64,000 nt of DNA from assembly GCA_003225315.1 (NCBI GenBank), contig QHZD01000019.1, positions 62,001 to 126,000 of the forward strand, read 5' to 3'. Positions 8,518 to 17,205 of this stretch are shown piece after piece. The translations under genes were made by a program, and so were the position numbers. Position 1 is the first letter of the stretch, and each line of letters begins with the position of its first letter. Source of the stretch: Acidobacteriota bacterium. GTDB lineage: Bacteria > Acidobacteriota > Terriglobia > Acidiferrales > UBA7541. The notes beneath the pieces are model-generated. The model was not told the origin of the DNA and made no database searches. It saw only the letters and a program-made list of their open reading frames with translations.

Positions 8518-10536
8518 GTGTCAGAGCAAGCGGAGATTCAGTTTGGCCGCGAGATTTGTGGCGATCTTGCTGTTGCCGAATCGCGCGAGTGGCTTGTCAC
8601 CAATGGAATCGGTGGATACGCTTCCGGCACGGTCGGCGGCAGCCAGACTCGCCGCTATCACGGGCTGCTCGTCGCGGCTCTGCAGCCGCCTTTGGGGCGC
8701 ACGCAACTCGTCTCGGCCATCGATGAAATTGTCCACTACACCGGAGCGGATTTCTCTCTCGCCACCCATCGCTGGGGCAGCGGCGCGGTCGATCCCAAAG
8801 GTTTTCTCCTCCTCGAGGATTTTCATCTGGAAGGCTCGACGCCTGTTTGGACTTACGCGCTAGCCGACGCGCTTTTGGAAAAGCGCGTCTGGATGCGTCA
8901 GTGCGAAAACACCACTTTCATTCAGTACACGCTTCTGCGGGGTAACGGCGCGCTCGAATTGGAAATGAAAGCGCTCGTGAATTATCGCGACTTCCATTCC
9001 TTGACACACGCAGGCGATTGGCGCATGGACATCGCTCCCGTAGAGCAGGGCATCAAGGTGCAGGCATTTGACGGTGCGACTCCTTTTTACCTGAAAAGCT
9101 CTTCTGCAACGTGCGAGCCCCGCCACGAGTGGTATCTGGGCTGCTATTTCGCCGAAGAAACCGAGCGCGGCCTCGAGGACCGTGAAGATCGCCTTTTCGC
9201 CGCCCTATTCCGCACAAAATTGCAAGTGGGTTCCAGCGTCACGCTCGTGGCGACCACGGAGTCGACGGCTCCCTTCGATGGGGAAACAGCAAGAGCGGAG
9301 CGAGCCAATCACGATGTGAAGCTGTTCCATGAGTGGCAAGCGAGAAACGAAGCCCTTGCGGAAGAAACCCCTTCATGGCTCTGGCAGCTCATTCTCGCAG
9401 CCGATCAATTCATCGTTAAGCGCAGCCTTCCCGAAGAGCCGGACGGCCGCAGCATCATTGCGGGCTATCATTGGTTTGGCGACTGGGGGCGTGACAGCAT
9501 GATTGCGCTTTCGGGGCTCACGCTCGCAACTGGCCGCGCCGATGTTGCCCGCCAAACTCTTTTGGCCTTTTCCAGATACGTGGATGCTGGGATGCTCCCC
9601 AACAATTTTCCGGACGCTGGTGGCATGCCAGAATACAACACTGTCGACGCTGCGCTCTGGTTTTTCGAAGCCATCCGGCAATATGTTGCGGCAACCCAGG
9701 ATACCGCGACGCTACAAAAACTTTTTCCTGTTCTCGCCGCCATGATCGAGGCGCACGTCGCGGGCACTCGCTACAACATCCATGTCGATCCCGCCGATGG
9801 ACTTCTTTACGCCGGCGGTCCCGCAGTTCAGCTCACGTGGATGGACGCAAAAATCGGCGACTGGGTGGTGACGCCCCGCACCGGGAAGCCCGTCGAAATC
9901 AACGCACTGTGGATTAGCGCCCTCGAAACGATGGCGGGATTTGCCCGTTTGCTCGCGAAACCCACCGATGCTTACGAAAGACAAGCGGCCAAAGCTAAGA
10001 ACAGTTATCAGAAGTTTTGGAATGCGGACCGCAATTGCTGCTTCGACGTCATCGATTCACCTGGCATCGGAAACGACGCCTCCCTTCGACCGAATCAGAT
10101 TTTTGCCGTCTCCTTGCCGGTCAGCCCGCTCACCCAGGAGCAACGAGGGGCAGTCGTCGATGTTTGCGCGCGCCATCTCTTGACCTCGAATGGATTGCGC
10201 AGTCTCGCCCCCGGCGAACCCGGATACACGGGGCATTACGGTGGCGGCCCGCGCGATCGTGACGCCGCTTATCATCAAGGTACTGTCTGGGGCTGGCTTC
10301 TCGGACCCTTTTCGCTGGCGCATTACCGCGTCTACCAGGATCGCAAGGCGGCGCTGCGTTTTCTCGAGCCGCTCGGTTGCCAGATTTATGCGAGCGGACT
10401 CGGCACCTTAAGCGAGATTTTCGATGGCGATCCTCCCTTCACTCCGCGCGGCTGCATCGCTCAAGCATGGACGGTCGCCGAAGTCTTGCGGGCTTGGCAG
10501 GAAATAGCAGACGGAAAAAAATCTGCAAGCGCATAG
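8518..10536 (+). CDS. Amylo-alpha-1,6-glucosidase / glycogen debranching enzyme family
   Basis: The 672-residue protein has an N-terminal debranching-enzyme domain (REWLVTNGIGGYASGTVGG, RRYHGLLVAAL) and a C-terminal (alpha/alpha)6 glucosidase domain with GYHWFGDWGRDSMIALSGL, NFPDAGGMPEYNTVDAALW, LTWMDAK and YHQGTVWGWLLGPF. The two expected acidic patches are present. It hydrolyses alpha-1,6 branch points in glycogen or limit dextrins. The frame is open well upstream into the preceding gene, but that part overlaps the GH63 gene. The start chosen is GTG at 8518, with AAGGAG 6 nt upstream, giving the typical family length. It forms a two-gene unit with the upstream glucosidase. Confidence 0.9.
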   Translation: MSEQAEIQFGREICGDLAVAESREWLVTNGIGGYASGTVGGSQTRRYHGLLVAALQPPLGRTQLVSAIDEIVHYTGADFSLATHRWGSGAVDPKGFLLLEDFHLEGSTPVWTYALADALLEKRVWMRQCENTTFIQYTLLRGNGALELEMKALVNYRDFHSLTHAGDWRMDIAPVEQGIKVQAFDGATPFYLKSSSATCEPRHEWYLGCYFAEETERGLEDREDRLFAALFRTKLQVGSSVTLVATTESTAPFDGETARAERANHDVKLFHEWQARNEALAEETPSWLWQLILAADQFIVKRSLPEEPDGRSIIAGYHWFGDWGRDSMIALSGLTLATGRADVARQTLLAFSRYVDAGMLPNNFPDAGGMPEYNTVDAALWFFEAIRQYVAATQDTATLQKLFPVLAAMIEAHVAGTRYNIHVDPADGLLYAGGPAVQLTWMDAKIGDWVVTPRTGKPVEINALWISALETMAGFARLLAKPTDAYERQAAKAKNSYQKFWNADRNCCFDVIDSPGIGNDASLRPNQIFAVSLPVSPLTQEQRGAVVDVCARHLLTSNGLRSLAPGEPGYTGHYGGGPRDRDAAYHQGTVWGWLLGPFSLAHYRVYQDRKAALRFLEPLGCQIYASGLGTLSEIFDGDPPFTPRGCIAQAWTVAEVLRAWQEIADGKKSASA

Positions 10537-10570
10537 ATGTTTGTCTCGGATGTTGGGCGAATTCGAGTTT

Positions 10571-11149
10571 TCATCCTCGAGATTGCAATTCATAGAGTTC
10601 GATGAGGACCTTGCCTCCATCCGGGGAGAAGACAAGGAAAAAATTGACCCGCGTGCCATCTGTCCCAGCCCGGGTTTCAGGATAAACAGGCGCGACTCTG
10701 AATTCTTTCTTCAGGATTTCCGTGGCGCGCTCCAGGTTGGAGCAGCGATACTCCACCTGCTGAATGCCCTCTCCAAATCTGGCGAGATATTTTGCAATGG
10801 CGCCTGAACCTCCCGGCTCCCGCGTGGTCAGAATATCCAGCGAAATCCCTCCAACGAAATCAAGCTCGAATTCCTCGGCATCCTGATCTGGTGGCACGTC
10901 AGCGAGTCTCGGCGTGCCGTTCGCAACTCGAATATGCCCAAAAGTATCGCGCTGAACCGCGATTCCAACGGTTATGGCGGGATTGGGTCCGTGCAGCAGC
11001 GCAGAGAGTTCGCGGTCAGCCCACCATTCAGAAACCGCAGAACCAGCGATTGCACGGCCCAGGCGATAAATGTCACTCGCGGCCGCAAGCCGTTTGGATT
11101 CATCCACGGACGAGAGGTCTGCGATAGATTGAGCCAGAGGACTGGACAT
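10571..11149 (-). CDS. VOC-fold (glyoxalase-like) protein
   Basis: A 192-residue protein with a helical N-terminal segment (residues 1-45) followed by a vicinal-oxygen-chelate-like region: HIRVANG and VQRDTFGHI around residue 70, VEYRCSNLERATEIL near 130 and a C-terminal FFLVFSPDGGKVLIELYEL that looks like the metal-ligand Glu end of methylmalonyl-CoA-epimerase or glyoxalase domains. The reaction cannot be assigned. It is convergent with the debranching enzyme (34 nt between stops) and divergent from the receiver/reductase fusion. No clear Shine-Dalgarno precedes the ATG. Confidence 0.65.
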   Translation of the reverse strand: MSSPLAQSIADLSSVDESKRLAAASDIYRLGRAIAGSAVSEWWADRELSALLHGPNPAITVGIAVQRDTFGHIRVANGTPRLADVPPDQDAEEFELDFVGGISLDILTTREPGGSGAIAKYLARFGEGIQQVEYRCSNLERATEILKKEFRVAPVYPETRAGTDGTRVNFFLVFSPDGGKVLIELYELQSRG

Positions 11150-11254
11150 GGAACCGCAGGAATTGTAGCGTGAGGGCGGTTTGAAAAGAAGCCGAAGCCA
11201 TGCAGCCTCCCTCTAAGGACGCATCGAAAGCCGCGTTCGCTGCATCTGAGGGAT

Positions 11255-12928
11255 ATGCCAAAACCAGTTTTATTAACAGTAGATGACGACCCGGAAGTCC
11301 TCCGGGCCATTGAGCGCGATCTGCGCAGCCGTTACGCGGATCGCTACCGCGTTATGCGCGCGAATTCCGGAAGCGCCGGCCTTGCCACTTTGCGCGAATT
11401 GAAAGCACGCAACAACCCTGTAGCGCTGTTGCTAGCGGATCAGCGTATGCCCCAAATGGACGGCGTAAATTTCCTCTCCGAAGCCATGGAGATGCACCCT
11501 CTTGCCAAGCGTGCCCTGCTGACCGCATACGCGGATACCAACGCTGCCATCGACGCCATCAACGAAGCCCGCGTGCACTACTACCTGATGAAGCCGTGGG
11601 AGCCGCCTGAAGAAAAGCTCTTTCCCGCACTTGATGATCTGCTGCATGACTGGACAGCGACGTTTCGCCCGCCCTATGAAGGCATTCGCGTTCTCGGCAC
11701 GCGCTGGTCAAATCGTTCCTATGAGCTGCGCGAATTCCTTGCGCGCAATCAAGTCCCGTATCAATGGATTGACGTCGAGTTGGCCCAGTCTGATCCCGAA
11801 GTGCGCGGCCTGATTGATTCCCTGGGGCCGGAGGCCGAAAAGCTTCCGTTGATCCTTTTCCAAGATGGCACCCGCCTGCCGGAGCCGCCTCTGCCTACCG
11901 TCGCGGACAAAATCGGGCTGCGTACGCATGCGCAAACCAATTTCTATGATCTTGCAATTGTCGGAGGCGGCCCTGCGGGTCTTGCGGCGGCTGTGTACGG
12001 CGCGAGCGAAGGCTTGCGCACGGTAATCGTCGAACGCGAAGCCCCCGGAGGCCAGGCGGGTCTGAGTTCTCGTATCGAGAACTATCTCGGCTTTCCTTCC
12101 GGACTCACTGGACTTGACTTAGCCCGCCGCGCCGTTGCGCAGGCCCGGCGCTTCGGCGTGGAGATTATCGCGCCGCAGGAAGCCGTCGGCATTCGTGTTG
12201 AGGGCCCGTACCGGTTTTTGAAACTCGCCGATGGTTCGGAGATCTCCTGTCACGCTCTTCTCTTGGCCATGGGCGTTCAGTGGAGGACCCTGGACGTTCC
12301 GGGGATTGACCACTTGCAGGGCGCCGGTGTGTATTACGGCGGAGGAACCTCCGAAGCGATGGCTTGCAAGGGCGAAACGGTGTACATCATTGGCGGCGCG
12401 AATTCCGCCGGCCAGGCCGCCATGCACTTTTCGAAGTTTGCCGAAAAGGTGGTGATGCTGGTGCGAGGAGTGTCCCTTGCTGCCACAATGTCTCACTACT
12501 TGATCGAGCAAATCGAGAAGACTCCCAATATTGAAGTGTGGTCGCGGGCCAGCGTTGTTGAGGTAGAAGGAGAATCGCGGCTCACGGCAATTACTGTGGA
12601 GTGCTCCCCTTCGGGAGAAAGAAAGAAATTGCCGGCCTCAAGCCTGTTTATTTTCATCGGCGCGCAGCCGCGCACCGAATGGCTTGGCGCTTCGATTGAT
12701 CGCGACGAGCGCGGTTTTGTTCTTTCCGGCCCGGACCTTCTTCGCAACGGAAAGAGGCCAGCGTCTTGGACCCTCGATCGTGACCCGGGTTTGCTTGAAA
12801 CGAATGTGCCTGGAATTTTTGTCGTCGGTGATGTGCGCCACGGTTCTGTCAAGCGCGTGGCCTCCGGTGTCGGAGAGGGCGCCGTCGTCGTGCAATTCAT
12901 GCATCAATATTTAGCGAAGGTCCAATGA
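11255..12928 (+). CDS. Receiver domain fused to glutaredoxin-like and thioredoxin-reductase-like (FAD/NADPH) domains
   Basis: A 557-residue, three-part protein. Residues 1-130 are a CheY-like receiver with TVDDD, phospho-acceptor Asp62 in LLADQRMP, the switch Thr in LLTAYAD and Lys in LMKPWEP. Residues about 143-225 resemble a glutaredoxin/thioredoxin fold (RVLGTRWSNRSYELREFL), but its active-site cysteines are absent. From about 230 there is a thioredoxin-reductase-like flavoprotein: FAD motif LAIVGGGPAGLAAAVYG, NADPH motif VYIIGGANSAGQAA and C-terminal GIFVVGDVRHGSVKRVASG. At the place of the usual CATC redox dithiol the sequence is GGGTSEA (about 362-368), so ordinary thioredoxin reduction is unlikely. 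The stop overlaps the start of the histidine kinase gene by 4 nt, which suggests the kinase phosphorylates this receiver. Such fusions recur in bacteria, but their substrate is not established. Confidence 0.88.
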   Translation: MPKPVLLTVDDDPEVLRAIERDLRSRYADRYRVMRANSGSAGLATLRELKARNNPVALLLADQRMPQMDGVNFLSEAMEMHPLAKRALLTAYADTNAAIDAINEARVHYYLMKPWEPPEEKLFPALDDLLHDWTATFRPPYEGIRVLGTRWSNRSYELREFLARNQVPYQWIDVELAQSDPEVRGLIDSLGPEAEKLPLILFQDGTRLPEPPLPTVADKIGLRTHAQTNFYDLAIVGGGPAGLAAAVYGASEGLRTVIVEREAPGGQAGLSSRIENYLGFPSGLTGLDLARRAVAQARRFGVEIIAPQEAVGIRVEGPYRFLKLADGSEISCHALLLAMGVQWRTLDVPGIDHLQGAGVYYGGGTSEAMACKGETVYIIGGANSAGQAAMHFSKFAEKVVMLVRGVSLAATMSHYLIEQIEKTPNIEVWSRASVVEVEGESRLTAITVECSPSGERKKLPASSLFIFIGAQPRTEWLGASIDRDERGFVLSGPDLLRNGKRPASWTLDRDPGLLETNVPGIFVVGDVRHGSVKRVASGVGEGAVVVQFMHQYLAKVQ

Positions 12929-14334
12929 GCGAAGCACTCGATCAAGCGCGGATGGAGGCCTTGGTTGCGGAGCTGAGGAAAATTCCGCCGTTCGCGGATC
13001 AGCCTCAAACCGATCTCGAATGGTTTGTGGCGCAAACGGAAGAACGCAAGGTCGAAGTGGGTGGAATCATCGTCAAGGAAGGCGCTCCGGCGGACACCAT
13101 GCTGGTGATCCTGGAGGGTGAATTCCGGGCCCGGCGCGAGAACGGCCCTCAAGATGGCCCAGTCTTTACTGCCCGTGCCGGAGATGTAACAGGCGTCCTG
13201 CCTTTCTCCAGAATGAAAACCGTTAGCGTAACCGGGCGCGCTGTGCTTCCTGTTCGTGCCCTGACGTTTCCGGCCGCTAAGTTTCCGGAACTCTTTCAGC
13301 GGATGCCCGAGCTTTCCCAGCGCCTCGTTGGCCTTCTGACCGACCGAGTCCGAAACGTCACCAGGGAAGAACAACAAAGAGAAAAGCTGGCTGCGCTCGG
13401 CAAGCTCTCCGCCGGGCTCGCGCACGAGCTGAACAACCCTTCCGCGGCAGCGCGGCGTTCTGCGGCTTCGCTTCGCGATTGCCTCCAGCGGCTGCGCGCC
13501 GCCGGCCGCAGTTCGCGCCTGGGTCCGGAGGATTGCGGTTTGCTTGCGCAACGCGAGGAAGAAATTCGCGCCACGCTGAAGCCTGCTGAAAGCAAGGATG
13601 AATTTGCACGCGTCGAGCGCGAAGAAGCCATTCAATCCTGGTTGGAACACCGCGGCGTTACCGAAGCCTGGAAACTCGCGCCTCTTCTAGCCGACGCAAA
13701 CTTGACGGACGCGCAACTGGAGAGCTTTGCCGGTGCCGCCGGAACTTCGCTTGGGCCAGAGCTCGCGCGCTTCGCCACTCTCCTCGAAATGGAACGCATC
13801 GCCGACGAACTCGATCACAGCACTGCGCGCATCTCGGATCTCATCAAAGCAATCAAAGAATATTCCTACATGGACCAGGCGCCGCTCCAGGAAGTGGACA
13901 TCAAGAACAGCCTGGAAACGACGCTCATCATCATGCATCACAAGCTGAAGCGTGGCATCGTGGTCACGCGCGAATTTGCCTCCGACTTGCCGAAGGTAAT
14001 GGCTTACGGCAGCGAGTTGAATCAAGTATGGACAAACCTTATCGATAATGCCGTCGACGCCATGAAGGAAAAGGGCAAGCTGGTCGTGCGTGCCGTGCGC
14101 GAAAATGAGTACGTGCTCGTGGAGATCGCCGACGACGGGCCGGGTATCCCGCCGGAAGTACAATCGCGCATCTTTGAGCCGTTTTTTACGACTAAGGGCG
14201 TTGGCGAAGGAACCGGCCTCGGCTTGGATGTAGTCCATCGCATCGTGAAGAAAATGCGTGGGCTCATCAGCGTAAAGTCCGTTCCCGGAGATACGCGGTT
14301 CCAGGTGCGAATTCCAATTCAAGCTGCAATGTGA
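12925..14334 (+). CDS. Soluble sensor histidine kinase with N-terminal cNMP-binding-like domain
   Basis: A 469-residue protein. Residues about 10-140 form a Crp-like cyclic-nucleotide-binding beta-barrel (FADQPQTDLEWFV, GGIIVKEGAPADTMLVILEGE), although the phosphate-binding cassette of true cAMP sensors is not recognisable. A coiled stretch leads to the kinase core: H-box with His167 in LSAGLAHELNNP, N-box NQVWTNLIDNAVDAM, G1 DDGPGIP, F-box FEPFFTTKG and G2 GTGLGLDVVHRI. About 170 residues separate the H-box from the N-box, longer than usual, and may hold an extra helical module. There are no membrane segments, so it acts in the cytoplasm. The ATGA overlap with the upstream receiver fusion implies translational coupling and a cognate pair. 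The signal is unknown. Confidence 0.88.
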   Translation: MSEALDQARMEALVAELRKIPPFADQPQTDLEWFVAQTEERKVEVGGIIVKEGAPADTMLVILEGEFRARRENGPQDGPVFTARAGDVTGVLPFSRMKTVSVTGRAVLPVRALTFPAAKFPELFQRMPELSQRLVGLLTDRVRNVTREEQQREKLAALGKLSAGLAHELNNPSAAARRSAASLRDCLQRLRAAGRSSRLGPEDCGLLAQREEEIRATLKPAESKDEFARVEREEAIQSWLEHRGVTEAWKLAPLLADANLTDAQLESFAGAAGTSLGPELARFATLLEMERIADELDHSTARISDLIKAIKEYSYMDQAPLQEVDIKNSLETTLIIMHHKLKRGIVVTREFASDLPKVMAYGSELNQVWTNLIDNAVDAMKEKGKLVVRAVRENEYVLVEIADDGPGIPPEVQSRIFEPFFTTKGVGEGTGLGLDVVHRIVKKMRGLISVKSVPGDTRFQVRIPIQAAM

Positions 14335-14350
14335 TTTCGCGGGAGAAAGC

Positions 14351-14617
14351 ATGGCGGAAAACTGTACTCATCTCGATCAAATCAAGAACGTGAAGCCGAA
14401 GACCAGGGGCTGCGAAGAGTGTCTGAAGATGGGCGATAGCTGGGTGCATTTGCGTCTGTGCTTGAGCTGCGGTCATGTCGGATGTTGTGACTCTTCCAAG
14501 AACAAACACGCCACAAAACATTTTCATGCCACGAAGCATCCCATTGTCCGGTCACAGGAGCCGGGCGAAAACTGGATGTGGTGTTACGTCGATGATCTGA
14601 TGTTTGAAGAGGAATGA
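14351..14617 (+). CDS. UBP-type zinc-finger protein
   Basis: This 88-residue protein is almost wholly a UBP/BUZ-type zinc finger. The ligand series is C5-x-H7, C21-x2-C24, C37-x2-C40, C45, then H53, H57/H59 and H63, with the family's TRGCEEC and CLSCGHVGCCDSS signatures. In eukaryotes this fold binds the free C-terminal Gly-Gly of ubiquitin; bacteria with such a finger generally lack ubiquitin, so the ligand here is unknown. It lies 16 nt after the kinase stop with GGGAGA upstream of its ATG, so it is probably the third gene of the receiver-reductase / kinase unit. A signalling adaptor that docks on a protein C-terminus is one possible role (inference). Confidence 0.88.
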   Translation: MAENCTHLDQIKNVKPKTRGCEECLKMGDSWVHLRLCLSCGHVGCCDSSKNKHATKHFHATKHPIVRSQEPGENWMWCYVDDLMFEEE

Positions 14618-14619
14618 CC

Positions 14620-15537
14620 CTACTTTTTCTTCTTTCCTGGGATCAGGACCGAAGCCAGCAGAGCAATCAGCAGTACTCCCCCCACAACGCCAAGAGATAC
14701 GGTCTCGGGAATGTGCACCCACTGTTCGCCGATCATTTTTCCCCCGATAAAAACCAGGACGACCGCCAATCCCTCATCCAAGAAGCGCAAACGGTCGATG
14801 ACTCCCGCCAACAGAAAGTACAGCGCCCGAAGCCCCAAAATCGCGAGCACATTCGATGTGTACACAATGAAAGGATCGCGAGTAATGCCGAACACCGCGG
14901 GGATGGAGTCCACGGCCAGCGTGACGTCCGTAATCTCCACCACAAGCAAAACCAGAAACAATGGAGTCGCAAACAACCGGCCCGCATTGCGAACGAAGAA
15001 ACGATCACCATGATACTCGTGGCTTATTCGGAGATGCCGGCTCGCGAAGCGCACGATCCTGCTTTGCTCCGGATGAATATCTCCCTTGTGAAAGAAGAGC
15101 ATGCGCGCACCGGCGTAGACGAGGAACGCTCCCAGCACATACAACACCCAGGAAAAATGTTGGATTAGCTCCGTGCCCAGCGCGATCATCACTCCTCGCA
15201 TGAGCAATGCCCCCACAACGCCCCATTCCAGAAGGCGGTGCTGCAGCCGTTCATCCACGGCAAACGCGCGGAAAATCACCAGGAAAAGGAACAGGTTGTC
15301 GACGCTGAGAGCCTTTTCGATCAGATAGCCCGTGAAAAATTCCAGTGCCAGTTGCTCGCCATAAAAATAGAGCACTCCGAATCCAAAGAGGACGGAGACC
15401 GCGATCCAGCCAAAACTCGCAAGCGCCGCCTCGCGAATCTCGATCTTGTGCGGTCGCCGGTGGAATACACGCAGGTCCAGCGCGATCGCAATGGCGATGA
15501 AGAGGTTGAACGCAATCCAGTGGAGGGGCGTCCCCAT
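14620..15537 (-). CDS. TerC/Alx-family integral membrane protein
   Basis: A 305-residue polytopic membrane protein of the TerC family, with about eight to nine hydrophobic segments. Family hallmarks are LIEKALSVDNLFLFLVIF (residues about 73-90), the paired acidic EITDVTLAVDSIPAVFGIT and GLRALYFLLAG. TerC/Alx proteins act in metal-ion handling; Alx has been tied to manganese export and some TerC homologues to metalation of secreted enzymes. The C-terminus ends in a run of lysines. Its stop lies 2 nt from that of the convergent UBP-finger gene, so the two transcripts probably overlap at their 3' ends. Confidence 0.9.
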   Translation of the reverse strand: MGTPLHWIAFNLFIAIAIALDLRVFHRRPHKIEIREAALASFGWIAVSVLFGFGVLYFYGEQLALEFFTGYLIEKALSVDNLFLFLVIFRAFAVDERLQHRLLEWGVVGALLMRGVMIALGTELIQHFSWVLYVLGAFLVYAGARMLFFHKGDIHPEQSRIVRFASRHLRISHEYHGDRFFVRNAGRLFATPLFLVLLVVEITDVTLAVDSIPAVFGITRDPFIVYTSNVLAILGLRALYFLLAGVIDRLRFLDEGLAVVLVFIGGKMIGEQWVHIPETVSLGVVGGVLLIALLASVLIPGKKKK

Positions 15538-15555
15538 CGTGGCGCTCGAATGGCG

Positions 15556-16410
15556 CTAGGGAGTAGAGCCGTGCGCGTCGATGGAGTTTAGGTTTGACAG
15601 TTCGATGCGGACGGTCTTGCCGCGTTCAATTCTTACGGGTACGTCCCAGCGCACCCGCATATCTCCGGCGTCTGCATCCAGGTTGAGCGTGCTGACCCAA
15701 TAGTCTCCCGGCGCAAGCCCTGAGACTGCGGCGCGCCCTTCGAGATCCGTGTCCGCCTTGGCTGCAAGAAATTTGATTTGCGCCAAATCCGGTGCGACAC
15801 GTTGAATACGCTTGCGGCGGTCGTTCTGGAGCATCTGCCACTTTTTTTGCGGATTGACGGCGTCTAGTTCCATCTCGACGCCCGAAATGGTCTCAGGCCG
15901 CTTCCGAATGAATTTCCTGAGGGCCGTAAAGTAGTCTTCTCTTAATTTTTTGTATTTCTCGGGATGTTCTGTCTGGTCGACCTCAGAGAATTTTGGTTGG
16001 GGGAAACCCATTGTCACGCCGCCGCTGTTCGTCCGCTGATACGCCAGCAGGAATTCCGGAGTGTTGAGGATATCGTCCGGTGCAAGCAGTTTGTCGAGGT
16101 CCAGTTGCGTGAGGTCCAGCGTGTCATGAGCCTTCAGCCATGTCCGCAGCTCCGGAGAAACCTTAAGCCCGTCAATGAACTGATCTCGCTGCGGTGCCGG
16201 GTCTTTCTCTTCCACTTCCTTCACGATGTCCGCGTAGCTCTTGGTGAGGATGTAAAACGTGAATTGGCGCACGGGTTCCGGCCGCGCCGCTGTCGGCGTG
16301 ATGCGCGCGACGAATTCGACCGCGCCAGTATCGCTTTGCGCCTGCGCACCACTCACAAAAACAAGTGCGCACAGCGCCACACTCATACTGAAAACAGCTG
16401 TTTTTCTCAT
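15556..16410 (-). CDS. Secreted protein of unknown function
   Basis: A 284-residue protein starting at the ATG at 16410 (MRKTAVFSMSVALCAL), with a signal peptide probably cleaved after SGAQA. The frame is open to 16482, but the extra N-terminus would spoil the signal peptide. The mature part is soluble and charged. Its last ~70 residues (LEGRAAVSGLAPGDYWVSTLN, VPVRIERGKTVRIELSNL) resemble a carboxypeptidase-regulatory or transthyretin-like beta-sandwich. I do not recognise the central part. It is the last gene of a minus-strand series with two TonB proteins, so an envelope role is likely. Confidence 0.75.
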   Translation of the reverse strand: MRKTAVFSMSVALCALVFVSGAQAQSDTGAVEFVARITPTAARPEPVRQFTFYILTKSYADIVKEVEEKDPAPQRDQFIDGLKVSPELRTWLKAHDTLDLTQLDLDKLLAPDDILNTPEFLLAYQRTNSGGVTMGFPQPKFSEVDQTEHPEKYKKLREDYFTALRKFIRKRPETISGVEMELDAVNPQKKWQMLQNDRRKRIQRVAPDLAQIKFLAAKADTDLEGRAAVSGLAPGDYWVSTLNLDADAGDMRVRWDVPVRIERGKTVRIELSNLNSIDAHGSTP

Positions 16411-16508
16411 GTCAAAATCGTAACAGAATTGCAAAACCAAAAGGCAGAACTTCCCGCGCCGTATCCTGAACCGATAAACCAACGGTCCTCACTCGAACTG
16501 CAAACTGC

Positions 16509-16874
16509 CTATCCGCCCTTGGCCTTGTTCTTAAGGAGCTTGGCGAGCTTTTCTATTTCCTCGGTTTTCTTGACCATGTGGACGGAGAGCACTTCGGTCG
16601 TCGTGGTTTTCTGGACTTCCTCGCGCAATTGGCTTGTCAATTCGTAAAGCCGCTCGACCCCTTCGCGGAATTCCTTCTCGTTTTGCTGCATGCGCGCGCG
16701 TCGTGCGGCAGCGGCGGCTCGCGGATTCGAGCGCATCTCCGCCGGGTTTGGTGTCTCCGCCGGCTGCGGCGGCGGAGGCGGAGTTGGCGGATATTGAGCG
16801 AGTAACTCCTCCGCTGCTAGAAAGCCGGCCGCTCCGGCCATCGCCAGGACAAACACGCGCCTCGTTTCAAGCAT
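16509..16874 (-). CDS. Small secreted coiled-coil protein
   Basis: A 121-residue protein with an Arg-containing signal sequence (METRR-like start, then VFVLAMAGAAGFLAA), a proline-rich linker (QYPPTPPPPPQP) and a charged helical region (residues about 60-118) likely to form a coiled coil. It ends in KGG. No enzyme motif is visible. It lies between a secreted protein and the TonB genes on the same strand and may be a periplasmic partner of them (inference from context only). Confidence 0.65.
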   Translation of the reverse strand: MLETRRVFVLAMAGAAGFLAAEELLAQYPPTPPPPPQPAETPNPAEMRSNPRAAAAARRARMQQNEKEFREGVERLYELTSQLREEVQKTTTTEVLSVHMVKKTEEIEKLAKLLKNKAKGG

Positions 16875-16931
16875 ACTGGCCCTCCTCGCTGGAAAATTGA
16901 TGATTGGGTTTTCGCGGCGCTCATGAACTGT

Positions 16932-17171
16932 TCAGCGAATTGCAAAGAGCAAGAAGAAAAGTGCCGTGGCAAGGCCGGCAAGCACTGCTCCCGCCAAGAT
17001 TCGGAACATCATGGAAGAAGGCACTGTGGGAATGGGTCCAGGCGGCCTTTTGGGCGGAAACGGCGGATCCAAGACTCCAGCCCCCGTCAATTTGCGAGGC
17101 GGGCCGCCACCGCGGGCGGAGGAAGCTTGCGGGTCAAGTTCGTATTCGTTTTCGGCGAAGTCGTACGGCAC
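16932..17171 (-). CDS. Small C-terminally anchored membrane protein
   Basis: A 79-residue protein beginning at GTG 17171 (read MPYDFAENEYELDPQ), with a GGAG 14 nt upstream, which is a rather long spacing. It has a Gly/Pro-rich middle and a single C-terminal membrane helix (FRILAGAVLAGLATALFFLL). The open frame extends to 17318, but that part overlaps the TonB gene ending at 17206, so the shorter form is preferred. The acidic start, Pro-rich linker and tail anchor look like a real coding sequence. It fills the 16932-17205 gap of the TonB operon. Function unknown. Confidence 0.55.
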   Translation of the reverse strand: MPYDFAENEYELDPQASSARGGGPPRKLTGAGVLDPPFPPKRPPGPIPTVPSSMMFRILAGAVLAGLATALFFLLFAIR

Positions 17172-17205
17172 GCTAAAAAATGCTACTCCGTCGTAGAAGA
17201 ACTGT

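Noticed and set aside
16509-16874. Ubiquitin-like KGG tail as ligand of the UBP finger at 14351
   Set aside because: The protein ends in KGG, but it has a signal peptide and is exported, and it has no beta-grasp fold; chance is the simpler explanation.
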